A stretch of 17,192 nt of DNA, taken from positions 1-17,192 of the forward strand of contig JBCCJA010000070.1 of NCBI GenBank assembly GCA_039045975.1, read 5' to 3'. The position numbers and the translations under genes are program-made. Shown here one piece after another: positions 13,547 through 17,192 of the stretch. Source of the stretch: JBCCJA01 sp039045975. GTDB taxonomy: Bacteria; Planctomycetota; Planctomycetia; Planctomycetales; Planctomycetaceae. A model generated the notes under the pieces. The model did not search any database, was not told where the DNA came from, and was given only the letters and a program-made list of their open reading frames with translations. Position 1 is the stretch's first letter; every line of letters starts with the position of its first letter.

Positions 13547-14695
13547 TTAAAACTCGCCGATTACCCTGCCGTCGAAACGGCAGATCAGGAACTCGTAGAT
13601 CGAGTTCCGCGAGACGTTGGAAACGATCTCATTTTCGCCCACGGCGACCGAGTTACCCGCGCCGTCCGTACCGTCGGTTCGGTACTCGATGTTTTCGCTG
13701 AGAAATCTCACCGAGCCGTCGACGAGGCAGACTTGTGCGCCGCCGGAGTGCAGGCTGTGCAGAACCTCTTCGCAGTTGTTGCTGTCGGGGTTAATGCCAC
13801 CGAAGTTTCCGTTGCCCCGGGCGGCGAAGAACGCGTTCTCCATCTGGAACGGGTTACTGCTGGTCAAGAACATGATCGCGCCACGCGACAAGTTGTTGTT
13901 GTCGTCGACCTGCCGCGAGTAGGCCCGCTCGCCGAACAAAATGGTGTTGCTCGTGCCGTCGGTGACGTCGCGAATCTTGGCCGGGTTACCGACTCCGAAC
14001 ATTCCGTCGTATTCCGCGGAACACGGCCCATTCGCCGCGGTGTTGATTCGCAGATAAAAACCGTTACTCGAATGACTGCCGACGTAGTTATTCACCGGGA
14101 TCGGCAGGTCACCCGCCTGCGGCGGACGGAGCTGGCCGTCGTTCCCGGTTAAGAACGCCATAAACTCGGACGTCACCGGGGCCGGGTCGGACGGGCAGCG
14201 GAATCCGTCGTAGACACGATCAAACTCCGGATCGAAGTCGCGGCCGGCGATTCCGTCGACGTCGAGAGTCCGGATTTCACGGCCGGCTAGGTCGCCGACC
14301 TGAAACGCCTCGAAGAGTTGCGTCTCTTCGAGGAACGGCAACAGGAAAGCCGTCCAACTCCATTGCGCGTCGCTACCGATGCCGAACGAACCTTCGCTCG
14401 TATTAATCCAGTCGCAGACGGTATCATTATCAGCGACGAAGCTCGCCTCGTAAGCGGCATTCGGACTCTGAAAGTTGGAGCCCATCGGGAACATCCCGAA
14501 GACGTCGTGGTAATTATGAGCGGCAAGCCCGAGCTGTTTCAGCTTGTTCTTACAGGCGGTGCGTCGGGCCGCCTCGCGGGCCTGTTGCACTGCCGGCAGG
14601 AGCAGCGCGACGATGATCGCGATGATCGCGATCACGACGAGCAACTCGATGAGTGTGAAACCGCCTCGAAGCCGTCTTTTCGATGAGATGTTCAT
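13547..14695 (-). CDS. DUF1559 prepilin-like protein
   Basis: A 382-residue member of the DUF1559 (SBP_bac_10) family, present in tens to hundreds of copies in planctomycete genomes. The N-terminus is a classical type IV prepilin/pseudopilin leader: RRLRGGFTLIELLVVIAIIAIIVALLLPAVQQAREAARR, split here as RRLRGG, then FTLIELLVV, then a hydrophobic helix. Cleavage is expected after Gly12, with Phe13 as the new N-terminus and Glu17 as the conserved Glu5. Family motifs follow: CKNKLKQLGLAAHNYHD, FPMGS, and at the C-terminus HSGGAQVCLVDGSVRFLSENIEY. The body is an exported beta-rich domain. The role is unknown; a surface pseudopilin-like or matrix role is suspected. It follows the sigma/anti-sigma pair by 42 bases, so it may be part of the same transcript, and a terminator follows it. 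Confidence 0.93.
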   Translation of the reverse strand: MNISSKRRLRGGFTLIELLVVIAIIAIIVALLLPAVQQAREAARRTACKNKLKQLGLAAHNYHDVFGMFPMGSNFQSPNAAYEASFVADNDTVCDWINTSEGSFGIGSDAQWSWTAFLLPFLEETQLFEAFQVGDLAGREIRTLDVDGIAGRDFDPEFDRVYDGFRCPSDPAPVTSEFMAFLTGNDGQLRPPQAGDLPIPVNNYVGSHSSNGFYLRINTAANGPCSAEYDGMFGVGNPAKIRDVTDGTSNTILFGERAYSRQVDDNNNLSRGAIMFLTSSNPFQMENAFFAARGNGNFGGINPDSNNCEEVLHSLHSGGAQVCLVDGSVRFLSENIEYRTDGTDGAGNSVAVGENEIVSNVSRNSIYEFLICRFDGRVIGEF

Positions 14696-14737
14696 AACTA
14701 CTTTCGGAACGAAACTACGGCGAGAACACGCCGGGGA

Positions 14738-16087
14738 TTAGGCACCCTCGAACGTGAGGATGCGGAATTGATCGAGCCTCGAATCGACGCCGAGGGAAAT
14801 GTTGAAGTCGAAGCGGACGGTGTCGCCGTCGGCGACGACGTCGGCCTCGTCGTCGCCCTCGAGCCCGCGTTCCGCCGAGTCGGAGTAATCGACTTCGGGG
14901 AGGCCGAACAGCGTGTCCGTGGCGGTCATCGCGGCGGCGTCCGCGAGTAGCCCCGCGACCCGCCCGCCGAACTTGATATTTCCTGTCGGCACCCGGTCGG
15001 TCATCGCGAGCGGGTCGAAGTGGACGAGGTAGCTCCGGATCGCCCGGCCGGCCGGCAAAACAATGGGGCCGCCGGCGGACTCGACCGTAAGCGGTTCGGT
15101 GAGGACGACGCCGCGACGCTCGGGCACGATCAGCACGTGGCTGGGCGTGACTGTTCCTCCGGGGCGGAGGTCGGGCGGAGTCGACTCGGCGATACGCGCG
15201 GTTCCCGAGACCGAACGCAGGTTTCCGACGTGGCGGTCGAACCACGCAAACATGTCTGACGACAGGCCGGTGACGATTTCGTTGTCGGCTGTGACGACGA
15301 CCGTCTCGCCGGCGACGAGTGACGCCTTCCGCGTCCGTTCGCGACCGGCGTCCCAGACGTAGGTGTCGACACGTCCGCTCAGGACGCCGACGTGTGTCTC
15401 TTCCGTCAGGCGGTGCCCGACGACGAATTCCGTGCCCAGGTCGACGATCTCGGCCCGCTCGGTCACGACCGTGAAGCCGACGCCGCTCGGCGGGACCGAG
15501 GCCCTGAGCGTGCCGTTGATCAGCTCGACGCGGTCGGCGCCACGCCAGGCGACGATCGCCGGGCCGCGTACGTCGAGGACGACTCCCGATTCGGTGCGAA
15601 ACGTCGCGACGCCGGCCTCGATCCGCGACCTCGCCCCGCGGTTCAAGATCGACCCGACGCCGAATGCGACGCCTTCGACGTCGGCCCGCTCCGAGAGGGC
15701 CTCGACAGTCGCGACGGGAGTCGCCCGGCTGCCGATTACAACGAGCGGGACGCATACGGCGGCGAGGGCCAGAGCGGTCGCCAGCGAGAGGGCGACCGTC
15801 AGTGTTTGCCGGCGTACTCCCTGCGTCGGCCGCTTGGACGAACGCGATCCGTCGATCACTTTGCGGATCGTGTCGTCGGGCCGGACGTCCTCGGCGAATT
15901 CGACCATCGCGGACTGCAGGTCGAGTTGCTCGACGCACGCATGGGCGAGCGCCACGTCCGACCCGACCAGCTCGTCGAGCCGGCGGAAGCCGTCCGCGTC
16001 GAGTCGCTGCTCCATCGCGGCACTGACTAGCGATTCGAGTTCGCGGCGATCGTCAGTTTCTCGGCGGGACGCATCTTCTCGGCTCAT
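14738..16087 (-). CDS. FecR-like transmembrane anti-sigma factor with exported C-terminal domain
   Basis: A 449-residue protein. The N-terminal cytoplasmic segment (about 10-65, LDELVGSDVALAHACVEQLDLQSAMVEF) resembles anti-sigma parts of planctomycete FecR proteins. One transmembrane helix covers about 97-119. The FecR domain follows (about 145-245, with VDLGTEFVV and HVGVLSGRVD). A further domain (about 340-447), with RSYLVHFDP, RGLEGDDEADVV and LDQFRILTFEG, resembles segments seen in exported planctomycete and verrucomicrobial proteins, often with PEP-CTERM tails, and would face the periplasm. Role by family: it binds and restrains the cognate ECF sigma factor and releases it on an envelope signal. 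Start ATG at 16087 overlaps the sigma stop as ATGA, so the pair is translationally coupled. A longer in-frame extension to 16426 only overlaps the sigma gene and is rejected. The LamG domain common in relatives is absent. Confidence 0.85.
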   Translation of the reverse strand: MSREDASRRETDDRRELESLVSAAMEQRLDADGFRRLDELVGSDVALAHACVEQLDLQSAMVEFAEDVRPDDTIRKVIDGSRSSKRPTQGVRRQTLTVALSLATALALAAVCVPLVVIGSRATPVATVEALSERADVEGVAFGVGSILNRGARSRIEAGVATFRTESGVVLDVRGPAIVAWRGADRVELINGTLRASVPPSGVGFTVVTERAEIVDLGTEFVVGHRLTEETHVGVLSGRVDTYVWDAGRERTRKASLVAGETVVVTADNEIVTGLSSDMFAWFDRHVGNLRSVSGTARIAESTPPDLRPGGTVTPSHVLIVPERRGVVLTEPLTVESAGGPIVLPAGRAIRSYLVHFDPLAMTDRVPTGNIKFGGRVAGLLADAAAMTATDTLFGLPEVDYSDSAERGLEGDDEADVVADGDTVRFDFNISLGVDSRLDQFRILTFEGA

Positions 16088-16641
16088 CGTTCGCCCCCGC
16101 TGCGTCGCTGGATGCAGCGTTCGAGTCGGGCCCTCAACCGGCTCAGCCGCGTGTAGAGAGACCCGACGGAGGCCCCGAGGCGGTCCGCGACCGTGACGAG
16201 CGATTCCCCGGACGAGTAGGCCTCGCGGAGCAGCCTGCGGTCCGAATCGGAGAGCATGTCCATGCAGTGGGCCAGACGCTCGCGACGCATTTCGAGCACC
16301 TCGGAGATGCCGCCTTGGACGGTCGCGAGCTTCGTGAGCGTCGCCTCGCTGAGGCCGTATCCGCGTCGTCGACGCTCCCGCCGCCAGTAATCGCGTGCGA
16401 CGCGGTAGGCGACGCTGCACGACCAACGCCGGAAACTCGTGCCGAGCTCGAAATCGTCGAACCGCTCCCAGAGGATCAGGCAGACCTCCTGGAACGCGTC
16501 GTCGACGGCGGCCCGATCCATCACCAGCGTCGCGACGCAGGCCCTGATCGGGCCGTGCGTCTGCCGGAGCAAACGCACGAACTCATCTCGGCGTGACGCG
16601 TCGGGCGCGTCGCCGGCCGTATTGCGCGACTCGGTCAACAT
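16084..16641 (-). CDS. ECF sigma factor, Rhodopirellula/Verrucomicrobium type
   Basis: A 185-residue extracytoplasmic-function sigma-70 factor. Region 2 (about 21-90) contains FVRLLRQTHGPIRACVATLV, DAFQEVCLILWERFDDFE and FRRWSCSVAYRVARDYWRRERRRR, the pattern of the Sig-70_gvs1 group. Region 4 (about 120-176) contains LSDSDRRLLREAYSSGESLVTVADRLG, split here as LSDSDRRLLREAY and VTVADRLGASVGSLYTRLSRLR, with the helix-turn-helix that reads the -35 element. It directs RNA polymerase to envelope-related genes. It is the first gene of the minus-strand block and overlaps the anti-sigma start by four bases. The upstream 220-base gap to the tRNA gene shows no obvious autoregulated promoter that I could name. 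Confidence 0.92.
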   Translation of the reverse strand: MLTESRNTAGDAPDASRRDEFVRLLRQTHGPIRACVATLVMDRAAVDDAFQEVCLILWERFDDFELGTSFRRWSCSVAYRVARDYWRRERRRRGYGLSEATLTKLATVQGGISEVLEMRRERLAHCMDMLSDSDRRLLREAYSSGESLVTVADRLGASVGSLYTRLSRLRARLERCIQRRSGGER

Positions 16642-16756
16642 CGGCGGTGGCGTGAGGGAACTCTCGACACCCAGCTATGGTCCGCCGGCCGCGGATCCTT
16701 ACACAGGAAATTCGTGATCAGAAGAAATTCCACGTGACCGGCGACGGACGACGCGT

Positions 16757-16773
16757 GCCCCGCCCGCCGGGGC
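16757..16773 (+). other. Short GC hairpin upstream of the tRNA gene
   Basis: GCCCCG (16757-16762) and CGGGGC (16768-16773) pair with a 5-base loop, followed by TTGTCATT. It looks like a weak terminator, but no plus-strand gene lies upstream within reach. The rest of the 220-base gap between the sigma gene and the tRNA shows nothing I can name. Confidence 0.25.
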
Positions 16774-16862
16774 TTGTCATTCGTGGAGGCGCGAACGCCG
16801 GTGTGGGTTTGATTTTCAGATCGGTGCGTGAGAAACCATCACGACATGACGGCAAGGAGCCT

Positions 16863-16936
16863 GCCCCCGTAGCTCAGTTGGATAGAGCGGCGGATTCCTA
16901 ATCCGCAGGTCACAGGTTCGAATCCTGTCGGGGGTG
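16863..16936 (+). tRNA. tRNA-Arg (anticodon CCT)
   Basis: A full cloverleaf can be folded by eye: acceptor GCCCCCG / CGGGGGT (first pair G-U), D arm GCTC...GAGC, anticodon stem GCGGA / TCCGC with loop TTCCTAA, a 5-base variable loop AGGTC, and T arm ACAGG-TTCGAAT-CCTGT. The anticodon CCT reads AGG arginine codons, a rare codon in a GC-rich genome of this kind. The length is 74 nt with discriminator G; CCA is not encoded, so it is added after transcription. Confidence 0.95.
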
Positions 16937-16992
16937 TTGAGTCCGGGGGGGCGTCGCTCATCCCTGAATCGCACGAGACACCAGCGATCCAT

Positions 16993-17192
16993 ATGGGCAG
17001 GGAAGGCCACGGGACGCCCGGGCGACCCGATCCCGAGGTCGACCCGGTTTTCGCAGAAGGCGGCAGAAAAAGGCCGTGGGGGTCGTCAGAGACGACCCCC
17101 CAGACGACCCCCACGTGCGTGGGCCTTAGCACCGATGCCCGGCTAAGCCGCTTGGCCGAACTCTGGCCCGACCTCTCGGATGCGATCCGGGA
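16993..17192 (+). CDS. Partial ORF of unknown function, open at the window end
   Basis: An open frame from the ATG at 16993 runs off the window edge (at least 66 residues). The N-terminal part is low in complexity (GTPGRPDPEV, ETTPQTTPT). The last part, STDARLSRLAELWPDLSDAIR, is amphipathic and resembles the ending of small planctomycete ORFs near integrases (pattern L..L...WP.L...I). That resemblance is from memory and weak. No ribosome binding site is visible; the frame is also open upstream into the tRNA, so the start is uncertain. It may be a gene's beginning, a fragment, or not coding. Confidence 0.3.
   Translation, partial: MGREGHGTPGRPDPEVDPVFAEGGRKRPWGSSETTPQTTPTCVGLSTDARLSRLAELWPDLSDAIR
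17078..17123. repeat. Nested inverted and direct repeats downstream of the tRNA
   Basis: GGGGGTCGTC (17078-17087) and GACGACCCCC (17091-17100) form a perfect 10-bp stem with a 3-base loop. GACGACCCCC recurs at 17103-17112, and CCCACG-tg-CGTGGG follows at 17110-17123. This may be a terminator-like or protein-binding structure, or part of an integration site near the tRNA. There is no T-run. Confidence 0.5.

Noticed and set aside
16088..16426. N-terminal extension of the FecR frame
   Set aside because: It overlaps the sigma-factor gene in another frame, is arginine-rich shadow sequence, and the ATGA overlap gives a natural start at 16087.
16839..17132. Minus-strand frame crossing the tRNA gene (contains TGFEPVTCGLGIRRSIQLSYG split as TGFEPVTCG and SIQLSYGG)
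   Set aside because: This is the well-known spurious antisense translation of tRNA genes, often mis-annotated as a protein.

Overview
The window comes from a GC-rich member of the Planctomycetota, probably Pirellulales or Planctomycetales. Several protein families that are strongly amplified in this phylum sit together here: a DUF1559 prepilin-like protein, a DUF1587/1595/1592/1588/1585 cytochrome-type protein paired with a DUF1552 protein, two secreted S1 sulfatases, and an ECF sigma factor of the Rhodopirellula/Verrucomicrobium type followed by a FecR-like anti-sigma factor. I cannot name a genus from the sequence alone.

Layout. Bases 1 to about 130 are homopolymer-rich and look like contig-end artefact. 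A rhodanese-domain protein (-) and a UvrD/PcrA-type helicase (+) are divergent across a short gap. A lower-GC two-helix membrane protein of unknown function follows the helicase and looks acquired. From 3430 to about 4670 lies a REP/REPIN cluster: three inverted pairs of two-hairpin units, then an intact REP-associated tyrosine transposase (RAYT, -), then one more unit just upstream of an OsmC peroxiredoxin gene (+).

From 5458 to 9452 is a two-gene operon (+) with an ATGA overlap, encoding a secreted c-type-cytochrome-like DUF1592-family protein and a Tat-exported DUF1552 protein. It ends at a strong hairpin that can serve both strands. The rest, from 16641 back to 9592, is a minus-strand block: ECF sigma factor, FecR anti-sigma factor (ATGA overlap), DUF1559 prepilin-like protein, a small lipoprotein with a carboxypeptidase-regulatory-like fold, then two sulfatases. 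The order suggests an envelope-sensing module (sigma plus transmembrane anti-sigma) next to secreted or surface proteins and sulfated-glycan hydrolases. Control of the sulfatases by this sigma factor is inference only. A tRNA-Arg(CCT) gene and a partial ORF, open at the window edge, close the window.

Most noteworthy are the REPIN/RAYT cluster, a sulfatase with the atypical core CTFSR, the membrane protein resembling abortive-infection-type anchors, and the fusion of an anti-sigma protein to a C-terminal domain resembling those of exported planctomycete proteins.
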